DNA from: Blastomussa wellsi
Taxonomy: Eukaryota; Cnidaria; Anthozoa; Scleractinia; Plerogyridae
Assembly (NCBI GenBank): GCA_947652115.1
Contig: OX393572.1
Coordinates: 5,583,261-5,647,260, forward strand
Direction of reading: 5' to 3'
Length of the DNA: 64,000 nucleotides
Shown: one piece after another, positions 10,782 to 20,149 of the stretch
How positions within the stretch are numbered: the first letter of the stretch is position 1
Layout of the letters: each line of letters begins with the position of its first letter
Made by a program: the position numbers and the translations under genes
Notes under the pieces: generated by a model
Database searches by the model: none
Told to the model about the DNA's origin: nothing
The model's input: only the letters and a program-made list of their open reading frames with translations

Positions 10782-13086
10782 TGTAACACCTGTGCAAATT
10801 ACACATCGAAATTCTGGGTTATGGTTGCAATTGTTTTCAACAAACTGCTTTCAGTTTGTAGCATTATAAGCTGATCTTCATCAGCCAATCCGAAAAGAAA
10901 ATGTCAAATTCACATCAAATGCTCACTTCTTGTCTACACTGTAAGATATTCCGGTACGTCCTCCAGGAAGTAATCATACGGTTTTTCTCATTCAATTTGG
11001 AATTTAATTTCCACTTGTGAGTTTTTCAAAAAGCTGAAATTGCACTCACCAAAGCGGCTCGTGCAATTTCAGCTTTCTGAAAAACTCACTCATGCAAATT
11101 AATTTTAAATTGAACTCCAAACCATAGGATTACCTATACACACAACAATAGGTTTGAAATGCTTTGAAAGGCTGTCACTGATGCCCTATTATCAACAGCA
11201 TCGCTAAGTGGAGGCTGGGTGCCTGGGGTATCCAGGGGCTTCCACTGTGGGCAGACCGAGTAGCGCTCCCATGGCTGACAAATCCCTGCACCCCAGCCAC
11301 GAGTCGCCACACCAGGCATCCAAGGAACCCGTCACACTGCCAAGCAGTGGAAATAGGGAAGGGAGGGGAGGGAAGAAGACAGCTGAAATGCCCAGCACAA
11401 GATGTCCGACGAAGCTGTACAATGAACGCTGTGTGACTGAATGAACCATGCCAGCCCAGGATGTAGACCACTGACGCTAACCGCTACTGCTCTTTGTCAT
11501 TAACTTTGTTAAGTATGCATTTGACTGCATTAAACCACAGTTGGCTATTACCACGAAAATCACCAAACTGTGGAATGGGCCCAAATTTTCATACCACTGC
11601 CACACACTCTTTTGTTGACAAATTTCAGACAATCCTGTTGCTCAAACACTGTATCTCTTTTCTGTCATGTTTACAGTTGCTTGCTTGAACCATGCTGAAA
11701 ACATGATCTTGCAGCAAAAAACAATAAATAACAAGCTTTCAAAGGTGTGGCAGCAATAATATGAAAATTCAGTCCCATTTCACAGTTCTGTGATTTTCAT
11801 AGTAAACAGTTGAAATTAACTGGAGTTGGCAAAACAACATACAAGGGTGTATCATTACCTGAGGACAGAAAGAATGGATGGGTCAATTGGTATCGCCGCT
11901 GTCCTGCACAGTCTACAATATGGAACTCTACACCATCTGGTACTGGTCTCCATGTGTAGAAATCAACACCCACTGTGCTATGAGGTTCGTGGTCTGGGTA
12001 CATAAGTGCTTTTGCATGAACCAGAGCATATGCAAGGCTTGACTTCCCAGCGCCAGATTCCCCTAACAGGACCACTTTCAGACGCAGTGAATGAACAGCC
12101 TTCGTGTTGACAGAGGCTAAAGATTCAAAATAGCCTCTGATGCTGGTCAGACCACGTGTGCAGACATCAATTGGTGGACTCCGCAGGTTGTTGTTCCCAT
12201 CGACAATTAATGATTCAAGCGCTGGCATGTCAACAATGGATTGTGGAAGACATGTCAGTTTGTTATCAAACAGGTTGATGTGCATACATTGTTCTAAATT
12301 CCTGATCTCTTCTGGCAAGGTGGTGAGGCTGTTCTCCATCATTAAGAGGAAAATCAAAGCTCTGAGCTGGCCAATCTTTGGGGATAACTCAGAAATCTTG
12401 TTGCGTTCAGCACTTAGCTTCCTAAGATTACCCAATTTGAACAATTCTTCTGGAAGCCTGGTAAGATTATTCTTACCTATTCTTAGGCCTTGCAAGTTCT
12501 TCAATTCTCCAATTTCAGGAGGCAGCTCATTCAGCTGACAGTCAATCAGGTACAAATCCTTGACATTCGGCAAATTATGAAAAAATTCTTTTGGCAAACT
12601 CAATGGATTACCAAGACTATTGTAACTTAAGTCCACTACAGAAAGACTTGACATGTTTCCAATTTCTTTTGGAATCTTCGTCAGAGTACAGTTGTCCATG
12701 TAGAGTTTCTTGACATTTTTAAGCTCACATATCGACATGGGAAAGCTCTCAAAATGATTTCCAACAAGATGCAGCTCTTCTAAACATGAAAAACAGCTAA
12801 ACTGTGTTGGTAGGCGTAAGAGACCATTGTCTGGCTTGATAGGGCTACAACTCATGATCAATGTCCGAAGCTGTTTACCTTCACAGAACGCATCTGGAAT
12901 CTCTTTGAGATAGTTTGAGAAAAACCTTAGATCCTGAAGCCCCTGCACACTGGCAAAATCAGGAAATTCATTTGGAGTTAATGGATCATATCCCATCAGA
13001 TCAACTGTGATAATGCCATTTTCATTTGTGACTGGCAACTCTTTGGGCACCATATTAATGACTTCAAATTCAATTTCACCTTCCAT
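3030..13086 (-). CDS. LRR-Roc-COR-Death domain protein (Roco family), 7 exons
   Basis: Coding exons on the minus strand are 13086-11859, 10657-10293, 8857-8325, 7646-7457, 6621-6358, 5008-4777 and 3295-3030. Every boundary is GT-AG, the phases agree at all six junctions, and the sum is 3078 nt (1025 residues plus stop). Domains: about ten leucine-rich repeats at roughly residues 45-310; a Roc GTPase with P-loop GESGAGKS (342-349), G3 DCAGQ (392-396) and G4 THLD (454-457); a COR domain at about 570-870 (YLPPGLFDRL in exon 5); a Cys/His cluster (CSLCPPC onward) in exon 6; and a C-terminal Death domain at about 946-1018 (RQWKLVAAYLGF). By family knowledge, Roco proteins are GTP-regulated scaffolds, and the Death domain points to apoptotic or innate immune assembly. 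No kinase domain is present, unlike LRRK or DAPK. The start ATG at 13086 opens the first LRR exon. A non-coding 5' exon further upstream is possible. The specific ligand or partner is unknown. Confidence 0.9.
3505..3706 (+). repeat. Relic of a YR-retrotransposon 3' terminus (B repeat plus spacer)
   Basis: Shares, with divergence, the order seen at 18800-19045 in the YR element: a CTCCCTC tract, TCCACTGATT, GTGACGGTGT, then CAGGGTTGCCATGGATACCT and GACAAGTTTAAA. It lies just inside intron 6 of the Roco gene. It appears to be an old solo end of a related element. Confidence 0.6.
4375..4660. repeat. Pyrimidine-rich minisatellite
   Basis: Imperfect tandem units of about 30 bp built around CCCTTCCCATCCCTCTGC. 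The plus strand is almost all C and T. It lies in intron 6 of the Roco gene, so the transcript strand is polypurine. The open frames here are by-products of the repeat. Confidence 0.8.
5180..5196 (+). repeat. Short telomere-like tract
   Basis: GGGTTAGGGTTAGGGTT, under three units of the metazoan telomere repeat, in intron 5 of the Roco gene. It is too short to imply a telomere fusion. Confidence 0.6.
5791..6176. mobile_element. Long inverted repeat (foldback/MITE-like)
   Basis: The left arm from 5791 and the right arm ending at about 6176 are reverse complements with interruptions: GCACCAGTTTGAAACACATT against AATGTGTTTCGAACTGGTGC, and GGGTCTATTCCCT against AGGGAATAGACCC. The arms are close to 190 bp each. 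Intron 5 of the Roco gene. No coding capacity. Confidence 0.75.
6970..7140. repeat. Minisatellite with GTTTGCTTG core
   Basis: Three to four imperfect units of about 35 bp, each with (C/T)GTTTGCTTG and a following GTTA or TCAGTTT. One inverted copy, CAAGCAAACGTGAGTG, lies at about 7123-7138. Intron 4 of the Roco gene. Confidence 0.6.
7161..7179. repeat. Poly-C tract
   Basis: Nineteen consecutive C residues in intron 4 of the Roco gene. The length is prone to sequencing or assembly error. Confidence 0.85.
9058..9254 (-). repeat. tRNA-derived SINE copy
   Basis: Minus-strand copy with tRNA-like head (rc of GGCCACCGCGCCTCCCA at its 5' end), B box region GGTTCGAGCCC, and body CTTGGGCAAGACATTTTACT. 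In intron 2 of the Roco gene. Confidence 0.75.
10966..11139. mobile_element. Foldback element (inverted repeat)
   Basis: The core arms GTTTTTCAAAAAGCTGAAAT (and on to TGCAC, 11023-11047) and GTGCAATTTCAGCTTTCTGA (11068 on) are inverted with a loop of about 20 bp. Weaker pairing continues outward to CATACGG and CCATAGG. Intron 1 of the Roco gene. Confidence 0.7.
11198..11310 (-). repeat. Dispersed repeat, copy 1 of 2
   Basis: GCATCGCTAAGTGGAGGCTG onward matches the reverse complement of 52384-52503, including the CCTGGGG, ATCCAGGG, CTTCCAC and CTCCCA(T/C)GGCTG(A/G)CAAATCC blocks. No coding sequence. Class unknown. Confidence 0.6.
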
Positions 13087-13378
13087 TATGCATTCTCACA
13101 CATCAGATACATCACACGCAGATGGCCAGGGCCTACTTTGTACACCTTAAAGAAAAAGTCATAGAGAATAATAATTAGTAGAAAGCAGTTTTAAACCATT
13201 TTGTTAACCAGTGTTTATATAAAATTAGCTAACTCTCGCTCTCAACGGAAGAATTAAGGTGGACACAAGATGACTGAGCACTGTTTTTCCTATGCACTGT
13301 TTTTCAGACATTTCACTGCATTTTAACAGTGCTCTAAATTAGACAAAAAATCCAGGTTGTCCTTATGGCAAATGCCGG
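13087..13378. promoter_or_regulatory. Upstream flank of the Roco gene, unresolved
   Basis: This 290 bp stretch should hold the 5' UTR and promoter of the Roco gene. A possible 3' splice site, TACAAAGTAG followed by GCCC, lies at about 13120-13135 on the minus strand, consistent with a non-coding first exon. I see no clear TATA box. Confidence 0.3.
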
Positions 13379-13560
13379 ACACAACAACAACAACAAGAAC
13401 AACAATTTTATTCATTCAAAAGTTAACTAAACATACAATTAGATAGAAAAAAAGCAAATAAAGAAATTTCACACAACCCACAGTTAGCATTTGCTAGTGG
13501 AGGCGGGAGGTGAAGTGGAAAAATAAGAGACAATCTTGGGCAACCAGCCCTTTTTTTTCC
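13379..13560 (-). repeat. Retroposon 3' tail ending in (TTG)n
   Basis: On the minus strand the sequence ends with AATAAAATTGTTGTTCTTG followed by TTG repeats, a usual 3' end for LINE-type retroposons in cnidarians. The inverted segments GGGCAACCAG and GGTTGCCCAAAC lie at its upstream side. No reverse transcriptase remains. Confidence 0.45.
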
Positions 13561-13627
13561 TAAAACCCGGTTGCCCAAACAAAGTTTTAGTTATGTCAGG
13601 CAACTGGTTCACCTTGAGCATTGTTTT

Positions 13628-13866
13628 AATGTGGCTAAATATCATTTAGGCAAAGTTAAACTCGAGCGGAGCCGGTCAGCAGTTTCCGCCTTTGCAGTAC
13701 GTGACCTTCGGGGCAGCCCTCAGGGGTTTTTGCAGGGCTGTTTTTGTGTTCGTGGCCAGTGTTGCATTTGCATTGTCGCTTTGCTTGCTGATCGTATTGG
13801 ATCATCACAATAACTGCTTGCTGATCGTCTGGGATCTCTTTTGCTGAAAGCTGCAAATTCTCGCTC
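13628..13866 (+). repeat. Split direct repeat A1 (5' terminus)
   Basis: Starts AATGTGGCTAAATATCATTT and ends GCAAATTCTCGCTC. Near identical to A2 at 18563-18801. ORF1 begins just after it. Confidence 0.9.
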
Positions 13867-13869
13867 GCC

Positions 13870-15147
13870 GTGTGTTCGCTCTTTTTTCCACTTGCTATTG
13901 CCATGATGTCTTCAAGGACCACAAACAACAGTCGTGCGGCCGGTTTGGACGCCTCTAATCAAGGCAATTCTGACGAGCTCGTGGTCTCTTCGACCGCAGT
14001 CACTTCGCCGAACGTCACTACCAGCTCTTCAGCTCAGGCTAGCGCGCAGGACGTGCCTTCCCCTGCTTTTCTGGCTTCTGTTGTCACGGCAGTGAAACAG
14101 GCTTTGGCGGCGGAACAATCGGCAACGACCATGCAAGCCACTACAACAGCCACAACTACAAACATGGCGGGGGCAATTGGGGGCGTTCCCACAACGCTCA
14201 CACCTGGCCTACAAAACTTGCAAACTCAAGCCTCGGTTTTTGCTGCTTCTGGTGTGGGCTTTCCACCAGTTCCTGCCTCGATTGCCGGACCAGTAGTGGT
14301 TTCCTCGCAAGGTAGGCCAAATTTTGTTGTTCCCTCGTTTGTGTCGACGTTCTCCCCGCCGCTTGTGTCTTCTGTTGCTCCTCCCTTGAGCATCGCTGAT
14401 GGGCTTTCTTCTAGTTTACCATCGTTCCTGCCGACCATGCCTGCCTTGCAGCAGCCGTTCGTGTTGCCACCAGGCTATTCGCCCGTTCCCGCGAAGCTGG
14501 TGTCCCAGATCGTCGCGAACAAGTTTGTAGAATTTTGCGATCTGCTCTCCACAAACATCGAACAATCGCAGTCGGACTCTGATCCTCAGCTTTACTTCGA
14601 CGGGCGACTGGTCCTAACTTCCACCCCCAAGAAGCCCAAACGGCGGATCGAGGACATTAGCGGCTGGATGGAGGCATATTCGGTTTATTGTTGCGTGCTC
14701 ACGGCCCATTTTCCTAATCGTGCGAAGGATTTGTTGCTTTATCAAATGCTGATCTTGAGGACCTACCGCCAGTTCACCGGTCGAGTCTGGTTGGCGTACG
14801 ATCGGGCGTTTCGAGAACATGCCGCGGCAACCAATGTGACCGATTGGTCGGTGGTGAATGTCCAGCTTTTCAATTTTCATGCCGCTGGAGCCGCGGTCCG
14901 TGGCGACGCTGTACACGTCCCGAGCGAGCCTCGCGGAGCTGCATCATCACCCATCATCTGCAGGTCTTGGAATACTGGCCGTTGTGTTGCACCGTCTGCT
15001 GTGTGCCGTTTTGCCCACAAGTGTTCTAGCTGCTATGGCCAGCATCGTGTCGGAGAGTGTTCTGCGACTTCTAGCAGGCTGAGTGCTGAGTCCAAACGTC
15101 CCCCTGCCTCTCCTTCTCGTTCCCGCAGCAAGTCCAGGCGATCTTGA
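13870..15147 (+). CDS. YR retrotransposon ORF1 (gag-like, CCCH/Cys-rich C-terminus)
   Basis: A 425-residue frame that opens four bases after the A1 repeat. A more likely initiator may be the ATGATG at 13903-13908 (MMSSRTTNN). The N-terminal half is low-complexity, rich in Ser, Ala, Thr and Pro. The middle (about 215-340) is a predicted globular region, with LLYQMLILRTYRQFTG. The C-terminus has a Cys/His array, CRSWNTGRC...CRFAHKCSSCYGQH...C (about 368-402), then an Arg/Ser-rich basic tail. This fits a nucleic-acid-binding Gag-like protein of DIRS-type elements. No SGNH hydrolase motif was noticed. Codon use is more GC-rich than the flanking DNA. Confidence 0.8.
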   Translation: MCSLFFPLAIAMMSSRTTNNSRAAGLDASNQGNSDELVVSSTAVTSPNVTTSSSAQASAQDVPSPAFLASVVTAVKQALAAEQSATTMQATTTATTTNMAGAIGGVPTTLTPGLQNLQTQASVFAASGVGFPPVPASIAGPVVVSSQGRPNFVVPSFVSTFSPPLVSSVAPPLSIADGLSSSLPSFLPTMPALQQPFVLPPGYSPVPAKLVSQIVANKFVEFCDLLSTNIEQSQSDSDPQLYFDGRLVLTSTPKKPKRRIEDISGWMEAYSVYCCVLTAHFPNRAKDLLLYQMLILRTYRQFTGRVWLAYDRAFREHAAATNVTDWSVVNVQLFNFHAAGAAVRGDAVHVPSEPRGAASSPIICRSWNTGRCVAPSAVCRFAHKCSSCYGQHRVGECSATSSRLSAESKRPPASPSRSRSKSRRS

Positions 15148-15292
15148 ACTATTTTGAATTTGTTATTTTTTCGTTTTTTGTCTCGCCTTGAGGGCGGAGG
15201 AGTATATCTTTTTTATTGTATCACTTTTTTTTTTCTGGTCATAGCTTGTTTCTTAATTAAAATGGCTTCTTGGCATAGTTTATTTATTTTAT

Positions 15293-17018
15293 TTGTTTAT
15301 TTTTATTTTTATTTTTTTTTTTTTGTTGGCTGTTTTATTCCAAGACTTGGGGGGGGTTTCCGAAGGTAGCTATTTATTGTATTCTCCCTGTATTTCCACT
15401 TTAGTGTCCCTCCCGCCCGTTTCCGTGGTCACTCCATTACAGGCTGAGCAGTTTGCTTGGGAACTGCGGTTTCACCCCAACCAGCAGCTGGTCCAATTTG
15501 TACTAGAGGGGATTCGTCACGGGTTTAAATTAGGGTTTTGCCGCACACGCCCTCTTAAACCAGCCAAAAAGAATAAGCCGTCGGCGGACCAGCATGCCTC
15601 AGTGATTGATGAGTACCTGGCCAACGAGGTGTCGCGGGGTAGGGTGGCGGGACCGTTTGAATCGCCCCCTTTACCCAACCTCCAAGTGAGCAGCTTTGGC
15701 GTTATTCCAAAACGGGGCCAACCGGGGAAGTGGCGTCTCATTGTGGATCTCTCTTCGCCCGAGGGGTCTAGCGTCAATGATGGGATCAACCCTGAGGAGT
15801 TTACACTCCACTACATTACAGTGGATCAGATAATCAGCCTTGTTTCCCAATACGGGCAAGGGGCCCTAATGGCTAAATTCGACGTTGAATCAGCGTATCG
15901 GAATGTTCCGGTGCACCCTTCAGATCGTTATTTGCTGGGAATGAAATGGCGCGACCAATATTACGTCGACTTGGCTTTACCTTTTGGGTTGCGCTCCGCC
16001 CCCTTCATCTTCAATTCAATTGCCGACATGGTGGAATGGATTCTCGTGCATTCCCATCACATCCCTGCTTTGCTACACTATTTGGATGATTTCATTACCG
16101 CTGGCCCTCAGGACTCCCTGCAGTGTGCGCACAATTTGGCTACCGCATTAGCTGTCTGCGACCGGCTAGGCTTGCCCCTCCACCCTGGGAAGTGCGTGGG
16201 CCCTGCTACAGTGTTGGTTGTTCTGGGAATTGAATTGGACTCGGTGAGCCAAATTGCCCGCCTTCCTGCAGAAAAATTGTCAGCTTTGAAGGACATGATC
16301 AGCTCGTGGCTCCCCCCGTAAGTGTTGCAACCGACGTGAATTGGAATCCCTTATTGGCCATCTTCATCATGCAGCTAAGGTGGTGTGGCCTGGCAGGACT
16401 TTCCTTCGTCGCATGATTGATCTCTTGTGCTGCTTTCGCAAGAGGGACCATCCGATTCGTCTCAATAAGGAGTTTCACTTGGACCTGCGCTGGTGGCACC
16501 AGTTCTTTTCACAGTGGCACGGGGTTAGCTTTTGGCTTTTTCCAGGCTTGTTCCCCAATGCTGACGTGGAAGTCTCTTCAGATGCGGCTGGCTCTTTGGG
16601 CTATGGAGCTTTTTTCAAGGATTACTGGTTTACGGGGCCGTGGGCGCCTTCTCAGCAGCTGCAGTCTATCGCCTATAAGGAACTCTTCCCAGTAGTAATT
16701 GCTGCTCATGTTTGGGCCCCCCAGTGGTGCCGTAAGCATGTGCTCTTCCGCTCGGACAATGATGCTGTCGTCCACATGTTGAATTCCAGGACTTCTAAAG
16801 TTCCCTGCCTCATGCAGCTGCTTCGCAGCCTGCTGTTCGCAGCGGCTTTCCATTGCTTCTCTTTTTCTGCCCAGCATGTGCCAGGTGTTACCAATCAGAT
16901 TGCTGATGCTTTGTCTCGTTTCCATTGGCAGGAATTCCGGCGGCTGGCCCCACAGGCGCAACTTCACCCGACTCCGATCCCTCCCGATTTGCTGACAGAC
17001 TTGACCTCACCACTTTAG
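15293..17018 (+). CDS. YR retrotransposon RT-RNase H, frameshifted
   Basis: The reverse transcriptase frame (15293-16321) has the fingers motif WRLIVDLSSPEG, LPFGLRSAPFIFN and the catalytic YLDD (about 16078-16089). A six-C run at about 16313-16318 puts the frame into a TAA. The neighbouring frame (from 16322 to 17018) continues without a gap into RNase H: SSDAAGSLGYGAFF, AYKELFPVV, RSDNDAVVHML and VTNQIADALSRFHW, giving the D-E-D-D set. One extra base, or a programmed shift at the C-run, explains the break. The true start is probably downstream of the T-rich leader at 15293-15345, near the ELRFHPNQQ segment. No methyltransferase domain follows RNase H. Confidence 0.82.
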
Positions 17019-17980
17019 AACAGCAGTGCTACTCTTTCCTGACCCATGGCTTGGCACCCTCGACTCGGCGGTCCTATGCATCAGCCCAGACAAAGTTCAT
17101 CTCCTTTTGCCGTCAACTGGGCAAGTTGCACCCTTCAGGGTCTCCTTGTCCAACAGATGAATGGACACTTTGCCTTTTCGTGACTTTTTTGGCACGGACT
17201 TTACAGCATTCCTCAATTAAAGTCTACCTTTCAGGCGTTCGAGCCCTTCATATTGACCAGGGATTCCCGGATCCGCTTACTGCCTGTCTCCGCTTGCAGA
17301 GGGTTGTTCGTGGCATCAAGCGCTGCCAGGGCTCTCCGTCTTCCACACGGCTGCCTATTACGGACGACTTGATGCTGGTCATCTGGCGGTCGTTGGATCT
17401 TGCCCTTCCAGATCATCAGATGTTCTGGGCCGCTTGTTCATTAGGATACTTCGGGTTTCTCCGTGCGTCTGAGTTTACTGTGCCTAACCTCTCAGCTTTT
17501 TCTCCTTCCCTTCACTTGAGCGTTCACGACATCGCCGTGGATTCTTTATCAGCGCCTTCGTCTATGCGCTTACGGATCAAAGGTTCCAAGACTGACCCGT
17601 TCAGGAAGGGCTGCTTTGTCCACATTGGGCTTGGTAGGCATCCTCTCTGTGCAGTTCAGGCCGTGATGTCTTACCTTGCTTCAAGGGGGGATGCTGCGGG
17701 CCCCTTGTTTTTGTTTTCGGATGGACGGCCTCTTACTCGTGCAAGCTTGACAGATTGGCTCAGACAGATTATGGCATCTGCCCAGATCCCTGGCAACTTC
17801 TCTTCCCACAGCTTTCGCATCGGAGCCGCCACCGTTGCTGCTCGTAATGGGGTACCAGATCATCTGATACAATCGATGGGCCGCTGGTCAAGCAACGCCT
17901 TCCAGCTGTACATTAGGACTCCTGCAGAATCGTTAGCGACATTGTCCGATAAATTAGCCTTAGCGTCTTCCTCGGCTTAA
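16925..17980 (+). CDS. YR retrotransposon tyrosine recombinase
   Basis: A 351-residue frame overlapping the end of the RNase H frame by 94 nt. The SAM-like N-terminal domain has LAPSTRRSYASAQ and SIKVYLSGVRALH. The catalytic domain shows the first Arg in GYFGFLRASEF, a Lys in RIKGSKTDPF, the box SHSFRIGAAT (H-x-x-R), then SMGRWSS and the nucleophile Tyr in FQLYIRTP. All core residues are present, so this copy may be active. The frame has no obvious ATG at its start, so it is probably translated through a shift from RT-RH or from a spliced message. It integrates the circular DNA copy, replacing the DDE integrase of LTR elements. Confidence 0.87.
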   Translation: MAGIPAAGPTGATSPDSDPSRFADRLDLTTLEQQCYSFLTHGLAPSTRRSYASAQTKFISFCRQLGKLHPSGSPCPTDEWTLCLFVTFLARTLQHSSIKVYLSGVRALHIDQGFPDPLTACLRLQRVVRGIKRCQGSPSSTRLPITDDLMLVIWRSLDLALPDHQMFWAACSLGYFGFLRASEFTVPNLSAFSPSLHLSVHDIAVDSLSAPSSMRLRIKGSKTDPFRKGCFVHIGLGRHPLCAVQAVMSYLASRGDAAGPLFLFSDGRPLTRASLTDWLRQIMASAQIPGNFSSHSFRIGAATVAARNGVPDHLIQSMGRWSSNAFQLYIRTPAESLATLSDKLALASSSA

Positions 17981-18450
17981 AGAGGCCCAGTCTCTGAGTA
18001 CAAGTCAACTTTGGCAGTGTTTCAACTTGCCTTCTGCTCATAGGAAACCTTGAACTAGTAGTTTATTACGGTAGAAAAACACCAAAGATTCACCAATCAG
18101 AGGCCCCTAGGCTGGCTTTGACTGAGGAAGATCGAGAACGATTGTGATTCACAACTTTGACATTGTTAGGCTAAACTGTTCAACCTATGTCATCCATGAC
18201 CGAGCTACTGTATTGTGCCCCTCCTTCATGGAATTGCCATCTCTTCTCCTCTGCGTAGCTGGCTGGGCACCCACCAGCCTTGTTCTGGCACCGTTTCAGC
18301 GCATCCCAGCCCACAGCCTTTGCAGGTACGTTACTTGCCTTTGTAGTTTTTCTTCTTGGTGCTTGGGAAGTGTTTGGGTGATCGGAGGTACCAGGTCACC
18401 CTGTTGATGGGTCCCTCCGTTCTCCAAGCACCTTGGAGACAGGTTCTTTG

Positions 18451-18564
18451 GGTGGTTCCCTCTTCCAGGGTTGCCATGGATACCTCCTCTCTGCTGCTTG
18501 CTTTTGGACCCCACTATCCTTTAAGGCACCAGCTCCCAAGCTCATCATTAGCGATGAGTTTAAA
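18451..18564 (+). repeat. Split direct repeat B1
   Basis: From GGTGGTTCCC to GCGATGAGTTTAAA. It matches B2 at 18932-19045 and directly abuts A2. Confidence 0.88.
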
Positions 18565-18801
18565 TGTGGCTAAATATCATTTAGGCAAAGTTAAACTCGA
18601 GCGGAGCCGGTCAGCAGTTTCCGCCTTTGCAGTACGTGACCTTCGGGGCGGCCCTCAGGGGTTTTTGCAGGGCTGTTTTTGTGTTCGTGGCCAGTGTTGC
18701 ATTTGCATTGTCGCTTTGCTTGCTGATCGTATTGGATCATCACAATAACTGCTTGCTGATCGTCTGGGATCTCTTTTGCTGAAAGCTGCAAATTCTCGCT
18801 C
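18563..18801 (+). repeat. Split direct repeat A2
   Basis: Second copy of A, fused to B1. The B1-A2 junction represents the joined ends expected from the circular intermediate. Confidence 0.88.
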
Positions 18802-18931
18802 CCTCTCCTCCCTCCCTACTGGGTGGTGGGCAGGATGGTAAGTGTTCTTGTCTGGTAAGTATTATCATAGGTAAGTATCTCCACTGATTGTTTTATCAGT
18901 GTGACGGTGTCAGTTAGTGGGTTGCTTGAGG

Positions 18932-19045
18932 GGTGGTTCCCGCTTCCAGGGTTGCCATGGATACCTCCTCTCTGCTGCTTGCTTTTGGACCCCACTATCC
19001 TTTAAGGCACCAGCTCCCAAGCTCATCATTAGCGATGAGTTTAAA
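18932..19045 (+). repeat. Split direct repeat B2 (3' terminus)
   Basis: Second copy of B ending in GATGAGTTTAAA. It marks the 3' end of the element. The 130 bp spacer between A2 and B2 holds no ORF. Confidence 0.88.
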
Positions 19046-20149
19046 CTCTATTAAAGCCAGACATCTCTGCTGGTACTGGTGCCAATAGGATCTCTCTTAG
19101 GGAGAGAGAGCTGAGAATATTGAACTCAAATGGTCCCAAATGGTCTTGCAAAGAACTGCTTTAAATCCAGGCAATTCTGCAGTACCGCTGACCCACAAGC
19201 AAATATAAACGCTCTTAGGTGTTAACTTCGTTAATCTGCATTTAACTGCATTATAAATAATTATATGCATTTCATTTTAAAACAAGTCTTGGCATTTCAT
19301 TTTTAAACAAGTTTTGGACTTTTTCCAAATATTTACAATTAGATTATGAGCTCGCAATTGCTACCATGTGATAGTTGGTGAGGGCAAAGCCCAATGAACA
19401 ACCTTGTCCCCAGGGCAATCCACATGGTGCCCCGTACAAATGGTCCTGGTACAGCCTGCAAAAAATTTCAGGAATCCTAAAGATTGCCTCGTTTTCAAAT
19501 TGTGTTTGAAGTGGAGAATGGGACCCACTTTTGTTACAAACGTGCCCTTCTTGCTGGAACAATGCGATAGTTTACAAACATTTGGAAGTAGTGACAGTTG
19601 TACAAGTTTTCCCCCAAGTTCTGTCAACTGGTTCACTCATTATCAATATTTCAGCTAACAAGCTTTCAAAGCACAGTCGCAAAGGCTGATTGTGTTAGCT
19701 CATGCACTATTAAGCTTACTAATAATATCTTAATCATATTCACACGCACATTTAACAAATTGTTTTTTTCTTCAATAGTCTGAGTGCAAAGACAGTTTGT
19801 TAAAGATGTCATAAGTCAACTCTGAAATCATACTTTCACTACTAACTAAACCTTTTGAGCACAACAAAATCCAGGGACTTTTAGAGGCTCCAGCAGTTTT
19901 GTGATTTTATTTTTCGCTTTGTATATGCGTACGTGTGATGTGACCTTGAAAACAGACAACATCATCAGATTGCCGTCATAGCTTTGCCATAATTCTGAAA
20001 CATGCACCAATCAAATGCAAGAATATATTCGAGATAAAAATAAACCAATCATCTTGCTCGATAAAACAACCTGCACTGGGCCATTTGTCCGGGTCAATAC
20101 ACAGATTGCCCTGGGAAGGAGATTGCACAGTCAACAGGTAATGCACAAG
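19046..20149. other. Intergenic DNA, no gene seen
   Basis: No convincing exon. The stretch around 19398-19460 contains the AACCTTGTCCCCAGGGC motif, like the AACCTCGTTCCCAGGG ends seen at about 27640 and 43941, so a degenerate MITE is likely. Confidence 0.45.

Larger units (their letters stand above)
13628..19045 (+). mobile_element. YR retrotransposon with split direct repeats (Ngaro-like)
   Basis: A 5.4 kb element ordered A1 (13628-13866), gag-like ORF, RT-RNase H, tyrosine recombinase, B1 (18451-18564), A2 (18563-18801), spacer, B2 (18932-19045). A1 and A2 are 239 bp each with one visible difference (A at about 13715 versus G at about 18650). B1 and B2 are 114 bp with a single visible difference. 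This A1-B1A2-B2 layout is typical of PAT and Ngaro elements. By family knowledge, replication goes through a circular intermediate that the recombinase inserts without target duplication. The absence of a methyltransferase between RNase H and recombinase favours the Ngaro side. The few repeat differences suggest recent insertion. Confidence 0.9.

Noticed and set aside
11134..11471. Overlapping frames of 60-100 codons on both strands
   Set aside because: They sit in a dispersed non-coding repeat also present at 52384-52503, and the frames are not shared.
19344..20110. Similar peptides GPFVR...IALG on opposite strands at about 19400 and 20080
   Set aside because: The likeness comes from a shared CCAGGGCAATC-type repeat ending (MITE-like), not from coding exons in phase.
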